Below, one piece after another: positions 24,081-35,194 of a DNA stretch of 64,000 bases. The stretch spans positions 124,001 through 188,000 of the forward strand of contig NC_043740.1 in the NCBI RefSeq assembly GCF_004337985.1. Direction: 5' to 3'. Numbering within the stretch: the stretch's first letter is position 1; the number at the start of each line of letters is the position of its first letter. The notes beneath the pieces were generated by a model. It saw nothing but the letters and a program-made list of their open reading frames with translations. It was not told the origin of the DNA and searched no databases. The translations under genes were made by a program, and so were the position numbers. Source of the DNA: Pyricularia pennisetigena (lineage: Eukaryota; Ascomycota; Sordariomycetes; Magnaporthales; Pyriculariaceae).

Positions 24081-25000
24081 CTGCCTTTCGTAGCTGTTCG
24101 AAAGCTTGCTGTGTTTATTCCGTCTATTGGAATTCTAGGTCTTTTTTAGTTATATTGGTCAATGGGGTGGCGATCGCGCCGTAACCTTTAATAAATTTTT
24201 TGTAAAAGTTCACGAATCCAAGGAATACCCGAACGTTTTTTACGTTTTGTGGTTGGGGCCATTCTTTTACTGCTTGGATTTTTAATTTTTCCATCCTAAT
24301 TTTTCCAGGGGCGATAATATATTTTAGGAAGTTGATTTGTTTGCTGTAAAAAATGCATTTTTCGGGTTTAATTAAAAGTTTAGCGTTTTATAGTTTTTGT
24401 AAAATTGTGTGGACGTGTTTCTTATATTTTTCCAACGTTTTGGAAAAAATAAGGATATCGTCCAGGTAAATAACGATAAAAATGTTTAAGCATTCCCTAA
24501 AAACGTGGTTAATTATGGTTTAAAAGGTTGCGGGGGCGTTGGTGAAACCGAAAAGCATTACCAGGTATTCGTAATATCCTCGTCTGGTGCGAAATGCTGT
24601 TTTCCATTCCTCGCCTTCCTTTATACGGATTAAATTGTATGCTCCTTTAAGGTTTAATATTGTAAATTATTATATTTAGTAAAACATATTTCGAAATTCT
24701 CCTATTAATGGGAGCGGGTAGCAATTTTTTATTGTAATATCGTTTAATTGTCTGTAATCCACGCATAATCGTAGTTTTCCGTTCTTTTTTGGTACGAAAA
24801 GGATTGGGTATCCTGCTGGTAATGTCGATGGTCTAATATAACCTTTTTTAAGGTTTTCCGCGAAATATTCGTTTAAAGCCTCCATTTGTGTCGGATTTAA
24901 ACCGTATATTTTATGGAATTTTGGTTGGGTTCCTTCTTTTAATAGTATTTCGTGGTCGAACGGACTGTGTTCGGGTAATCCTGTTTCGAATTTTTGGCTG
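24081..25000 (-). pseudogene. Gypsy reverse transcriptase remnant
   Basis: The segment 24676-24885 carries [20 protein letters not shown] and [20 protein letters not shown], core Ty3 RT motifs. The active-site box YLDD is intact near 24457-24470 (IYLDDILIFSKTLE). Stops and changed codons lie between the blocks. Confidence 0.9.
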
Positions 25001-25800
25001 AATAATCGTGTATAATTTTGGTATTTTTTTGGGATTTTACCGTTTTTGGTTTGTTCTTTCGTGGTTTGTATTATATAATTGGATCGGTTTTGGCCTGTGG
25101 ATAATCGCTTTTTTTCCGATATTGGTTCCGGGGTTGGTCGTCCTTCCTATAGGTACGCCATTTGCTTTATTTAGTCCTTCCGTACCCTATATTTCCTATA
25201 TAAACCCTGCTGTGCTGGAGGTCGTTTAGTAATTAGGTGCTTTTCCTATTAAATTTGGCCTGTAGTCCAATCTATCCGGGGGTTGCTCCTTTTAAACCAG
25301 GGAATTCCTAAAATTATGTTTTTATTTTTTATTTCCGTAATATCCAAAGTAATTTATTCCTTTCGTCCATAATTTTCCATCCAAAGGTGTACGGTTTCTG
25401 TTTCGATGGTACCGTTCCCGTATAAAACTGCCTTTCCTTTTACGGTTTGTAATCGATATAGTTTTTCCTTTTATCGCTAAAATATTCGTCGTTTTTTCAC
25501 GATTTTTGGAGAAATGTAATTGCTTTATATTCCGCTATTAAGGAGCGCTTGTATGGGTTTTCCATTAAATCGTATATTTAGGAATATGTGTTCGTGTGCT
25601 GCCTTCGTGGTTTGCGTGGCGTTGAGGGTTTTTTATTCCGTTTTTATTGCTGCCGTTTAGTGCCCTGTACCGTTTGGCTGTCCTAGTTTTTTGGTTTGTT
25701 GGACTCGCGTCGTGGGTCTTTATTCTTCTTATTTCGGGGCGTATAGTTATTTCTAACGTTGACTTTATTAAATCGGTGCCCTGTTAATGCAGGCGTTTTT
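25001..25800 (-). pseudogene. Gypsy protease region remnant
   Basis: Near 25525-25560 the minus strand reads KPIQALLNSGI. The conserved retroviral-type aspartic protease triplet D-S/T-G appears as NSG, which one G-to-A change in the Asp codon would cause. Flanking frames are broken. Confidence 0.65.
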
Positions 25801-27716
25801 CGTACGTTTGTGGGTATTTCGTTGTTTTTAACGTTGGGGTTCCACACAATTCTGGTTATAGGTGCGGGTCCTGGTTATTGTAATTTCGTTTCGTGCCATA
25901 CCTGTACTTTGGCTAACATATGTATTTTGCAAATATTTCGGGTGCATTCGTACCATAGGAATTGTTTTTAGTTATAGCATGCCATAGGGTAATCGTCATA
26001 AAGGGTGAAAATTACCGCTGGTTCGGTGTTAAATCTTATTTTAATTTCCCAATTGGGTAATTTAATGGTGGTGTATATTTCGTGGATGCCTGTTATTTTG
26101 CGTCGTCGTGGGAAGAAATCGTGGATTATTTTTCTGCTAAAATATAGTCCGCAATTATTTCGAAAACATTTTGCCCAAAAAATTTTTATATATTTGGGAT
26201 GCTTGGTATCCAAAATTGGGTGGTTTCCGAAAATTGGATCGATTAATCCTATAGGGTTTTATATTTGTATTCGAAATAATATTCCGGGAAATTGCACTAA
26301 TTGGTCGTTTCGGTATAAGTCGATAAGTTTCTTTTTATATATATAAAAGTTGTTTTCCTTTGTTATACTGTATAGGTCTAAAAATATAATTTTTTTTTCG
26401 CTAAATTCGTTTTTTAACTCGTTATTAAATTCGTCCGTTGGGGCTTGTTAGATTATCCGGATACGGTGGGTTTGTCCCAATGGTTCTGGTTTTAATTCTT
26501 TTAAAATATTTAATTCCGTAAATTCGGGTAATTTGGCGTTTTGCCTGCGTAATTGTGCCGGTGGTTTGGTTTTAATGGGTACACGGTTTCCTATTGCTAG
26601 GGTCCGAATGCCTTTAAATTTTTGTGGGTATTATCCTGCGTCCATTTTTACGCTGTTATAGATTATGCAATTATCGTTGTAATATATGGTCCAGCTTTTT
26701 AAATTGTATTAATCCGGTGGTGTCTGTTAGTGGGTGGTGGTATTTAATTTTCGTGGTTTTTTGGAATCGGGGTGTAAATCCGGAGTGCTTTGGGGATAAA
26801 ATTTGGCTATATATTTTAGCTTTTCGCATTTAAAACATTTACCACTTTTAGGATCTTTGCGAGGTTTTTTATATTGGGTTGCGTTAAGGTCTATAAATCC
26901 GCTATATATTCCGTAGGAAATATTATATTGGCGAGGCGGTTTGGGGTATTGGTATTTGCGTCCCGTATTAGTTTATCGCAAAATTGGCCCCTATACGCTG
27001 CGTCCTTCGCGTCGTTCCAGTTTCCGTTCGTAAAATCGGTTATCGATTTTAATTATTAGCTTTACGTATTCGGCTAAGGTGTCGGGTCGTTTTTTTTTAA
27101 CAAATTCGTTTTTAACTTTTTTTTTAAATCCCGTATAAAAGCGTGCCATTAGGGTTTCGGGGCCCCATGGTAGCTTGGCGGTAATTTGTCGAAATTCACT
27201 GGTATATTTGGATGCCGACTTGGTTTGGGTAAAGCGTACCAATTTACGTTTAATTATACGTTCCTCGTCTGGGCTGCCGAATGTTCCCCTAAAACATTTT
27301 TCGAAATTCTCGTAATCGTCGAAAATGCGGTTAATTTCAACTTTACGGTTTTTTTCCTTATCGTGGTCCAAATAATTTCGTAGAATTGGTTCGAACCAGG
27401 TAAACGCATCGCCTTTTAATAGCGAGGCTGCGTAAATAACCTTTTTTACGTTATTATCGAAATTATCCTCGTTAAAGTAAAAATAGGCCCGGGTTCCCGT
27501 AAAAAATCCCTGTAAAATACCTGGGGTGCCATTATAGGGTGATGGTAAAAGGTATTTAATATAGTTTTTATTAGTTCGATTAATTTGTTCGGTCATTTGT
27601 TCCTGGAATTGTCGATTTTCTGCTTAGAGCGTCGCGACTATTTGACGCAAGGCGTTAGCGTTGGCCGGAGCGTTAATGGTAAAAGGGGTTTAAAGGGTGG
27701 TTTTATTGGAAAACAT
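25801..27716 (-). pseudogene. Gypsy gag remnant
   Basis: The 201-codon frame 26991-27596 matches the retrotransposon gag capsid pattern (YNGTPGILQGFFTGTRAYF, AASLLKGDAFTWFEPIL, RQITAKLPWG). A zinc knuckle lies near 26800-26860 as CFKC..KY....FY, where the canonical His and last Cys are both Tyr. The upstream leader runs from the 5' LTR at 27777. Confidence 0.88.
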
Positions 27717-27776
27717 TATTTTGGCGATACTATTCGGTATATTTTAAGGCAAAATATTAAATAGGAGTAATTAAAA

Positions 27777-28231
27777 TGTTACGATTAAAATATCGGGTAA
27801 CCTGTTCTTAGGGTAAAATACAATGGGTTAAAGCAATTGAGCGTTTTAATTGGGTAAATGGGGTTTTTAATAATTGGGGTAAAGTTATAATCGTTTTCAA
27901 ATAAATATTAAGGTTAATTAGAGTTTAATTGCTGCTAAGCAATCCTAAAATCGAATTTATTTATATGGTAATAAGCGTATTTTATATAAACTATATTCCG
28001 AATGTGATCTCCTTTAATTTGTCACAGATCGCAGAAATCATTTCGCCTAATCTGTTGTGATTTTTTAAGGATTATTAAGATCACCTTTTTGGCGATTACG
28101 TGGCGTTACGTGATTTCTCCCTTAGGTAATCGATGTTCTGTTGTCGGCGATTTCTTTGGGCGAGTGTCGTTAGGAGGGGTGTGACCCCGCCTGGCCTCAT
28201 TGGTACCGACCCATCTTGTCTGGTCGTAACA
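27777..28231 (-). repeat. Gypsy 5' LTR (455 bp)
   Basis: It pairs with 20980-21434. The right flank GGAAC (28232-28236) completes the TSD. Confidence 0.95.
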
Positions 28232-29198
28232 GGAACGTTAATATACAATTGCAAATTTTTAATCGTTTAATTCGGCTGAGTTAAAATAAACCTATTATTT
28301 GGCGCATTTTGTAAATGCGAATTACCTTTTTCGATTGGGTAAAAGATCGTATATTTCGGAAAATCAATGTCCCTTCTTTTACTGTTCCGGCCGTTGCTAA
28401 TATGAAGTAAATGTTATTTAAATATGTTACGCGTATACGTTTCCCTAAAACTATCCACTTTTCAATTATTAAACAATTCCTAGCGTATAAAATAATGGCA
28501 ATTATATTTTCCTGGTTTTTTAACTGTTTCGTTTGGATAACAAAACCCCCCCAGCATTTTAATACCTTCTATTTTAATAGGACGCGCCGTGTAAGTGAAT
28601 TCTATTCTCGCCTGGTTTTAATGCTTGTATTAAATATTCCTCAACAGTTTAACGAACAGGATTTAGTCGAAAAAACGTCAATTTTTATTTTAACGTTGGG
28701 TCCAGCTTATGTTAACTACCAATACCAGGAGTAAAATGGTGGCCGTAATATGTTTTTTTAATTATATGAATCGTATATATTTACCTTATTTCCATTTTAC
28801 CATTATAAATTAAGGGTTTATAGTTAAATCAATAAAATGGATTAAAAATAGCGATGGATTTTACGACGAAACCGCGACCGCGCGGCTTATCGGGGCCCTA
28901 ATAAGGGATTTTGGTTTTTGGGTTACTAAACGCCGGAAAACCAGTAAACCGTTTAAAAAAGGCATTTTTGGTGATGATAACGCCAACCCTTCAGCGGTCG
29001 TTATTCCGTTTTTTTTATTTATCGATTTTGGCCTTAATTACGATAAATGTATATTCGATTCGTTAAAAAAACCTTATATACTTATTTCGGAAAAAAATGA
29101 AAAAGAGGACAATTCGGTCCCTGGATCGTTTACCGCGACCCCAGTTCGGAAAAGGAGGCGTAGCGTTAATAAACCCATTTTTAAAAAAAGCATTTAAC

Positions 29199-29460
29199 AC
29201 TGTTAAACGTTTTCGTCTTTTTTAATCGGTTTGGGTTTTTTTGTTTTGCTTTTTTTGGGGTTTAATGCTAGGAAATTGGGGGTTTTGTATATATAATTTT
29301 GTAACAATTGTTACTATTAGGATCCGGTTTAATAGATTTATTATTCGTGGTTAATGGGATATTGTAATAACGGTTATTATTAAGATCCGTTTTGCTGGAT
29401 TTATAATTGGCGGTGGATGGAAAATGTAATTTATTTGGGTAAAAAAAATGGATAAAAAAC
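29199..29460. other. Convergent spacer between SNF2-like and DUF6589-type genes
   Basis: There is no gene. It holds GTAACAATTGTTAC (29301-29314, perfect 14-bp palindrome) and a second copy near 29364-29384, both with nearby AGGATCCG/AAGATCCG. The equivalent in copy B is 59560-59680. Confidence 0.7.
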
Positions 29461-32400
29461 GGGTTATTTGTACGGAGGATTTTGGAAAAAATTATATTTC
29501 GCTTTTTATTTTAGGCCAAATTTACGACTGGTATTTGTTTGTTTATATTTACTGGTTTTGCGGACGTTGTTTTGCCTCTTTTATTCGCGGGTAAAATTAC
29601 CGTTATTCGTCCATTAATTCCTTTTTATAATGGAACGATTTTCGCTTTTACCCGCTTTAATTTACGTAATTTGCCTTTTATTATTTTAAATTTTATACGC
29701 CTTTTTGGTCGGATTTTTCGTATATTCCGCCCAGCAAATTTCCTTCGGTGTTAATTATACCACTAATATTTAAAACGTTTATCCGGTTATATTCCTTTTT
29801 TAAATTTGCCCCTGGTTTTTAATATCCGCCTAAAATAATACGCTTTTGGGGCGTACGATTTTTTAACTAAATACCTCCAATTTATCGCCCATTAATTAAC
29901 TTTTTTAAACCTAAATATAATAAACTAGGGCCGTCGAAATCGAAATTGGGTAATACCTCGGTTTTTTCGTTTCCCCAACCATTTTGGAATAATAAATACG
30001 TACAATGGATTATATTTTAGTTGGTTAATATTATATGGTATTTGCTATTAATGCGTATACGGGCGATATTTTCCAATATTTTACGCACCGTAATTGCGAT
30101 TAACCCCATCGCTGCACAGTTTAGGAATGTTTTTCGCAAATCGTGCGTGGAATTGCGGTTATTTTTGATATTTATAGCGAAACCCCTATCAATATGTTCA
30201 ATTGTCAAATTTGCCGTTTTAAATTCATTCCCGGCCGTTATATATTTTACCGACGCTGATTTTAAAATCCCGGTCCGTAGCGGTTAATTTATAATTTTTG
30301 GTCGTAATAACCAGGTTAAATGTATCATTTTAAAACTATAACTTTTTGGTTTGTAACCGTAGAAAAATAGGACCAATTGCGGTATTATAATTTCCAACAC
30401 GCCGTAATTTCCTTGGTGGAACGCGTTTATTATAATTTATAAAAAATTAATTATTTGCAAATAGCGGCGTTGCGTGCGGAAGGCGATGTTAATTTTGGGT
30501 TTTATATCCTATAATTTAATATCCATTAAACCGTTAATATAACCAACGAATATATTATCGTAAATATAGTTTACGACGGAAATATATATATTATACAATC
30601 CATCGGTAAAAACCTTTTCCAGGGCGTTTTTAAAAATTCAATTTTTATCCAATAATCCGTTTTGGATTAAAACAGCAATTATAAGATATAAAATGCGGGA
30701 CCGGAATGCATTTTATAAAGGCCGTAAAACGTGGTAAAACTTTTTTTTATTTTTTTAAAACTGGTTATATTTCCCCAACCTTATTATATTTATAAATATA
30801 ATGGGGGCGTAATATTATTATAACTGGTTACTAAAATTAAATTCGATATAGAAAAACGCTGGTACAGGTGATATTTACTGTTTTTTGTTAAAAGGGTGGG
30901 ATAATTCGATATAGGTTCCCTAAATAGCACGGAAATATAACGTTACTTTTTAATCCCTACAAACGAGGAGCAGGACGGAAAAATAGTTGAAATGATCGGG
31001 TAATAGGTTTAAAAAATGTTTAAAAAAGATTTCCTAAATTTGGATAATTTTTGCGTATTCCCCTTTTTTTTCGGTAATGGCGGGGGTTTGGATAAGGTAT
31101 AACATTGGTATAATTCGTGCGAGGGTAGGGTATTATAGGATTATTTCAAGCGTATATGGGCGGTTGGGGAATAAAAAATTACAAATTTGGTATATTATAT
31201 AATATTTGGCGTTTTCGTAATAGGTGTCCGGATATTGTGAAAAGGCGGGCGTTTGCAACCATTTTTGGCGGAAGAATACGGTGGCGTGCCATTGGGATTG
31301 CGTATATCGTTGAAATCCTTGCGTTAATATAAAGACATATAATGTTAAATTTTATATTCGGTTACCTTTTCCATGTCCAAAGTTTTATATTTTGTCCAAA
31401 AAATTAAAATTGTTATATACGAAAAATAATATTGGGTTACGAGCGAACCTTTTTAAATTTGTTTATATACTAATATATATGTATATAAATATGATAAATT
31501 ATTATTACTGTTCGCGGTAAAAGTTTAATATAAATATAAATATTATTAATAATATATTCGGGTAACGGCGATAAATTGCTGGGTTTACCGTTTGGTAATT
31601 TTATAAAATGAACATATTTCCAACCCGGATAATATATTTACAATACGTCGTGGAACTCCATTATTTATAAAGTATAATGCGAATGCGCGTAACAAATAAT
31701 TGCTTTTTTGGGGAAAATATCCGTAGGTTAAAATCGCTAATATTAGTATAACGCGTAAATCTTTTAACGTTAAGGGGTTTGTGGTTTTTAAAAAGGTATT
31801 TGGTTCCAGGTGTGCCACGTTCGAAATTTGTAACGATGGATAAAATGGGCGGTGGCCCTGGGAATGCAATAATAATAAAAATATAAATTTATATAATATT
31901 GGCGTTTGGGACAGAATTACCTGGGTGGACGTATCGAATATTTGTTTAAATTAATTTATATTGTTTACGTTTTTGGCGGAATAATTCTTTATACCCGAAA
32001 ATTGGAAATTTGTGGGTTTAAACCGGTTAAAAAGGCGTAAATATTATATAAATTATTGCAATTCCCTGCGCAAAAGATCGGTTTTAATAGGCCTAGGAAA
32101 TTTATTATTAAAACGGTATTCGACCCCATTAACGCGTAAACGTTTTCGGATTTAAGGGTTTCGTAATATTTTTTAAAAAAAATATTCGCGATAAAGTAGG
32201 TCGGGTGCTTTCGTGAAAATTTGCCGTTATTACCCTAACGTGGATAAATTGCGTAAAATTGGTACGTCGGTAACGGTTACGCCACAATTTGGTAATATTG
32301 CGAATAAATTTGGTTTTAAAATTTATTTCCGCTTCGAATTTGGAATTTTTCGGTCATTGTTTTTAATTAATTAAAAAAAGCTTAAATTCCCATTTATTTT

Positions 32401-32572
32401 CGAATATAGGATTAGGCGATGATAATTGGGATAGCAATAAAAACGAAAATAATTGCGATATCGATGGAAATAATAGGGTTAAATCGGACGTAAAATATTG
32501 GGTTATAAATTGCGCGGATGTGAATATTTTTTCGGGTGTATCCATTAATATTATTGGAAATATATTTCCCAT
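29461..32572 (-). pseudogene. DUF6589-type gene remnant in big element A
   Basis: The likely ATG is at 32572 (MGNIFPIILMDTPEK). Recognisable blocks follow on the minus strand. The first, at 31869-31585, is LKDLRVILILAILTYG, then NYLLRAFALYFINNGVPRRIVNILSG, the N-terminal pattern I associate with DUF6589 proteins. A LVYGD block lies near 30950 and a PAFFHMKFNFINQL-like stretch near 30850. A late block, STHDLRKTFLNCAAMG, lies at 30090-30150. DUF6589 is a fungal family of unknown function, often multicopy. In this element it is the only non-helicase gene, so it is the leading candidate for the mobilising enzyme; that is inference. It is heavily interrupted. Copy B has the better frames. Confidence 0.65.
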
Positions 32573-32721
32573 TATTGGATTCGGGTTTTATTTAATTTAA
32601 TAATATATCGAACAAAGGTTAATATGCGTAAATATATGGTATAATAATAAAAATCTTGTATTTTCTTGTGTGCCGGGGGGAATAGTGGTTGGCGATATCG
32701 CAGTATTGGGTGTTTTATTAA

Positions 32722-32884
32722 TAGTACCGCTGTTAACGGCGAAATGCGACAAAATGTCCTCAGACTAGAACGAGCGCGATCTTTTCGGCCAATGTAATTG
32801 GTCGAAAAACTATGTGGTTGAAAGGTATATGGAGCGTTCGGTCCCCATTGCGAAGCAGGGGGGTCTAGTATGAGCACTGAGACT
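32722..32884 (-). repeat. Right terminus of big TIR element A
   Basis: Read on the minus strand it runs AGTCTCAGTGCTCAT, then CCCCCCTGCTTCGCAATGGGG (a stem-loop), GCGCTCGTTCTAGTCTGAGG and CATTTCGCCGTTAACAGCGG. It matches 56082-56242 and 5660-5812 closely. Confidence 0.9.
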
Positions 32885-32895
32885 AATATTGTGTT
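32885..32895 (+). repeat. 11-bp target-site duplication, right copy
   Basis: AATATTGTGTT, identical to 11905-11915. Confidence 0.93.
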
Positions 32896-34104
32896 AGGTT
32901 TGTATAATTCTTTTGACCTATAAAACGTTAAGTTGGCGAATAATAGCAATATGGCCCGTAAAACGGCGTTCCTCCGACGACAAATATTTGTAATCGTCGT
33001 TCGCGATAAAACTATTTTTATGAAAAGCGATTATTAGAATTCCCTTGGTAGTCGTGCGCCACCGATCGAAGTCCTAAAAACGTTTGTTAGAGGATTAAAG
33101 AATATCAATAGCGTTTAAATAAATTTACGGTAATAGTTGCAATAGGAATTTTAGCGGGAGGCGTTTCGGCTTTACGTTTTTTTGGGAATGATGATGGTAA
33201 ATACAAAGCCAGATTTTTTATGTTTGTTTTTAAGCAGCGCGCCGGCCTTTTGCAAATTATAGGTACGCAGGAACAATATCGCGGGTTTAAAGGCGATGGT
33301 AGGATTAGGTGAAATGTGTCAAATGGCCGAATGAAAAAAAAAGCTATAAATTACCAATTTTTATTGGTTTGCAGGAATAACCTTACTTGCATTTGGTGCA
33401 ACGACCAAACGGCGGAATAATGTAAAAATAAACACCAAAGAATCTTTGTCAAGTCTATTTACCAGCGAGATAAAAATTAAAACAGCCCAAACAGGGAACA
33501 GGGCGCAAAATCAAAAAACAACGATTGGCAGTTTTAATGATAACGATAAGGTTAAGAATAAGAATTTACCTTCGTCGGAAACGTCGGGAAAAGGAAATAT
33601 AATCGCGAAAATTAAGTTCAAGCAAAACCGAATAATAAAAAGGGTAAACAAAATAATAAATAAGCAGCAGAACGACCAAAAAGGATAATTGCCAAAAAGT
33701 GATTTAAAAATGCTGAAAAAAGGTTTTGAAAAATTATTATAATTATGTATTAAAATCCGAGGTAGGAAAAGGCTTTTTTATAGATAAAAAAGATCGCGAA
33801 AAATTTGCAATTAACTAAAAACGAGGTCGCTGCAATTAAACAATAAGGTGAATAAATAATAGGAACGCTAAACAAGATTATTTAGAATTATTGTTTTTAA
33901 AAAAGGCCACGCAATTAATAATTACCATAAATGGGATTTTATAACGGGTTGCGGAAAGCAAAGGCGCAACGAAATAAATATTAAAACCGCTTTTAAAAAT
34001 GTATCGCAAATTGCATGGCTGTTTTTGTTTTTTTTGTTTTACAGATTGTTATTGCGATTGGATTGGAGGTTATTGACCGCGTGCAAAAAAGAAAGAATTG
34101 CCGG
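32896..34104 (+). other. Copia-1 3' internal region, part 2
   Basis: It lies between the big element and the 3' LTR. Together with 11641-11904 it makes about 1.47 kb downstream of RNase H, longer than most Copia 3' regions. A Lys/Asn-rich frame runs 33446-33688, preceded near 33370 by a Cys-containing stretch (CRNNLTCIWCNDQTAE, then a stop). It might be a remnant of an extra 3' frame, but no family is recognised. The stretch ends in purine-rich AAAAAAGAAAGAA at 34085-34097, a plausible polypurine tract. Confidence 0.5.
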
Positions 34105-34334
34105 TGTTAGAACAGGTGGAATCGCGGTTAAATCAACAATAGAGCGATAAATTACCTGCAATGCCGCACAGGCCAATTGCACGTGACTTACCCGCCCAAT
34201 TGCGAGTATGAGACGGAAGGACGTTTGGAAGCTCACCTTTAGAAAGTTTCATAGAACAGACAATCAAAATATATCTTTATATTCGTATAATAACGTTCTG
34301 TAAATCGATCGACATTACGAAAAGCCTATCAACA
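34105..34334 (+). repeat. Copia-1 3' LTR (230 bp)
   Basis: It starts TGTTAGAACAGGTGG and ends CCTATCAACA. It has the same length as the 5' LTR and is followed by the TSD GCCGT (34335-34339). Confidence 0.95.
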
Positions 34335-34339
34335 GCCGT

Positions 34340-34960
34340 ATTATCCTGTTTAGTTTTGATAAAATTTAAGTTTAGAATTTATTTAATTAGGTTTTATATT
34401 GGTGTTATACTCAGTTTGTTCCATAAAATTAGCGATATAATTTGCTAATAAATAATAGTTGATATAAAGAAGATTCGTAGCATTTTTGAAGCGCAAAATG
34501 CATGTAATGATTGTTGAGAATAAACAATGTACGAAAACTTTTGTTTTAACTCTTTGAATTGCTAAGCAATGACATAAATGAAGCATTCATTAATTATAAG
34601 CGAGAAAATTTTTACTTCTGTAGTGCATATTAGAAAGGCTATAAACTCCGTAGAACGTTTTTTGTATATTTTACTTTATTCAAAAAAGAACAACAAGAAA
34701 TGCAAATTTACCATTTGTTATAATGTAAGAGGAGGGCAAATTATTCACCATAGGACTTTACGGTGGCGCTCGTTAATACATATAGTCGTATCAATGTAAT
34801 ATTCGCTTAAATATCATTAAAACTGGTGAAAACAAAAACGTGGTTCGATTGTAAATTTCATGTAAAAATATATGTATTCTAACAATTTAGTTTTTCACAA
34901 TGTATATAGTAGAAAATATGTACCAGAATATACTTTAGTGAAATGTACACGTGAAACAGT
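34340..34960. other. AT-rich pre-insertion DNA right of copia-1
   Basis: No gene is seen. The short frames on both strands have no recognisable content. Confidence 0.5.
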
Positions 34961-35125
34961 AGTCTCAGTTCTTGTCCCTGAAGCCCAGAGCTACACAGTT
35001 CATCCACTTCGTGATATAAATTGCCGCTTTGCAATGTACCTGTGGGTCCATCCAAAAAACACTCAGGTTCGGGTCTAAAGACGATTTGTCGAATGTCGCC
35101 ATTAATGGCGGTATTTTCGGCTCAT
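34961..35125 (+). repeat. Isolated left-type terminus of the big TIR element family
   Basis: It starts AGTCTCAGTTCTTGTCCCTG and includes TTTGCAATGTACCTGTGGGT, then CGCCATTAATGGCGG. It matches 11916-12092 in order and strand. The inner sequence is lost a little further right, where the MITE starts at 35195. Confidence 0.8.
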
Positions 35126-35194
35126 TAGCAACGGATACTCTGTAATAAAAAGAGAGGTAAAAATCAAAAAAATAAATAGTTTATACGTTGGATA

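Larger units (their letters stand above)
20975..28236 (-). mobile_element. Chromodomain Ty3/Gypsy retrotransposon nested in the SNF2-like gene
   Basis: The TSD GGAAC lies at 20975-20979 and 28232-28236. Both LTRs are 455 bp, starting TGTTACGA and ending TCGTAACA (the left copy ends AATA). The minus-strand order is gag, protease, RT, RNase H, integrase, chromodomain, which is Metaviridae chromovirus order. A purine tract on the minus strand (AAAAAAGGGGAGA, 21438-21450) borders the 3' LTR as a polypurine tract should. The uninterrupted target is present in copy B at 60725-60729. All frames are broken. Confidence 0.95.
15883..29198 (+). pseudogene. SNF2-like helicase remnant, split by the Gypsy insert
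   Basis: A likely start MVPKKRQESKTSAQIITK is at 15883. There follow an Asn/Asp/Pro-rich stretch (16160-16370), a long N-terminal region, and a helicase domain with LLANKMGIGKVIIYFTAIYIW at 18795-18860. The GKV there replaces the usual GKT of Walker A. LIFVPANLISQTF follows near 18920. The C-terminal helicase lobe spans about 20780-20979, with SFGMVIIQLSLSQAERD. It resumes at 28232 after the Gypsy element with the NIQLQIFNRLIRL-type motif VI segment, then continues to FTATPVRKRRR near 29150. Palindrome-bearing gaps separate the coding blocks and are probably introns. Copy B carries the same gene unsplit. SNF2 proteins move along DNA and remodel chromatin; the role in the element is unknown. 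It is broken by RIP stops. Confidence 0.75.
11916..32884 (+). mobile_element. Big TIR element, copy A (13.7 kb without its nested Gypsy insert)
   Basis: The termini AGTCTCAG (11916-11923) and CTGAGACT (32877-32884) are flanked by a perfect 11-bp direct repeat. The terminal blocks are about 165-180 bp and share start and end motifs. The cargo is a RecQ-like helicase remnant (+), a SNF2-like helicase remnant (+, split by a Gypsy element) and a convergent DUF6589-type remnant (-). An 11-bp TSD with long TIRs resembles Mutator-like elements, but I see no MULE transposase. I also see no tyrosine recombinase of the Starship type and no Rep/helicase of the Helitron type. Copy B (inverted) starts at 56082. 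The name is mine. The element boundary is well supported; the superfamily is not assigned. Confidence 0.88.
5962..34334 (+). mobile_element. Copia-1: complete Ty1/Copia retrotransposon, RIP-decayed, interrupted by nested elements
   Basis: The GCCGT copy at 5962-5966 matches GCCGT at 34335-34339, a 5-bp TSD. Inside it lie two 230-bp LTRs (5967-6196 and 34105-34334), both starting TGTT and ending AACA. The order gag, protease, integrase, RT, RNase H (about 6.5-11.64 kb) is the Copia order. The big TIR element (11916-32884) is inserted after RNase H. Without it and its 11-bp TSD copy the element is about 7.39 kb. All frames are disrupted, so the copy is dead. A truncated inverted copy of the same family lies at 52028-55675. 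Confidence 0.9.

Noticed and set aside
11916..32884. Starship giant element
   Set aside because: Starships start with a DUF3435-type tyrosine recombinase and lack long TIRs with 11-bp TSDs. None was recognised here.
11916..32884. Helitron
   Set aside because: The helicases are RecQ- and SNF2-like rather than RepHel, and an 11-bp TSD with TIRs contradicts rolling-circle insertion.
5660..34968. Treating the lone ends at 5660 and 34961 as the two ends of one element
   Set aside because: Both face right (AGTCTCA on the left side), so they cannot be a TIR pair.
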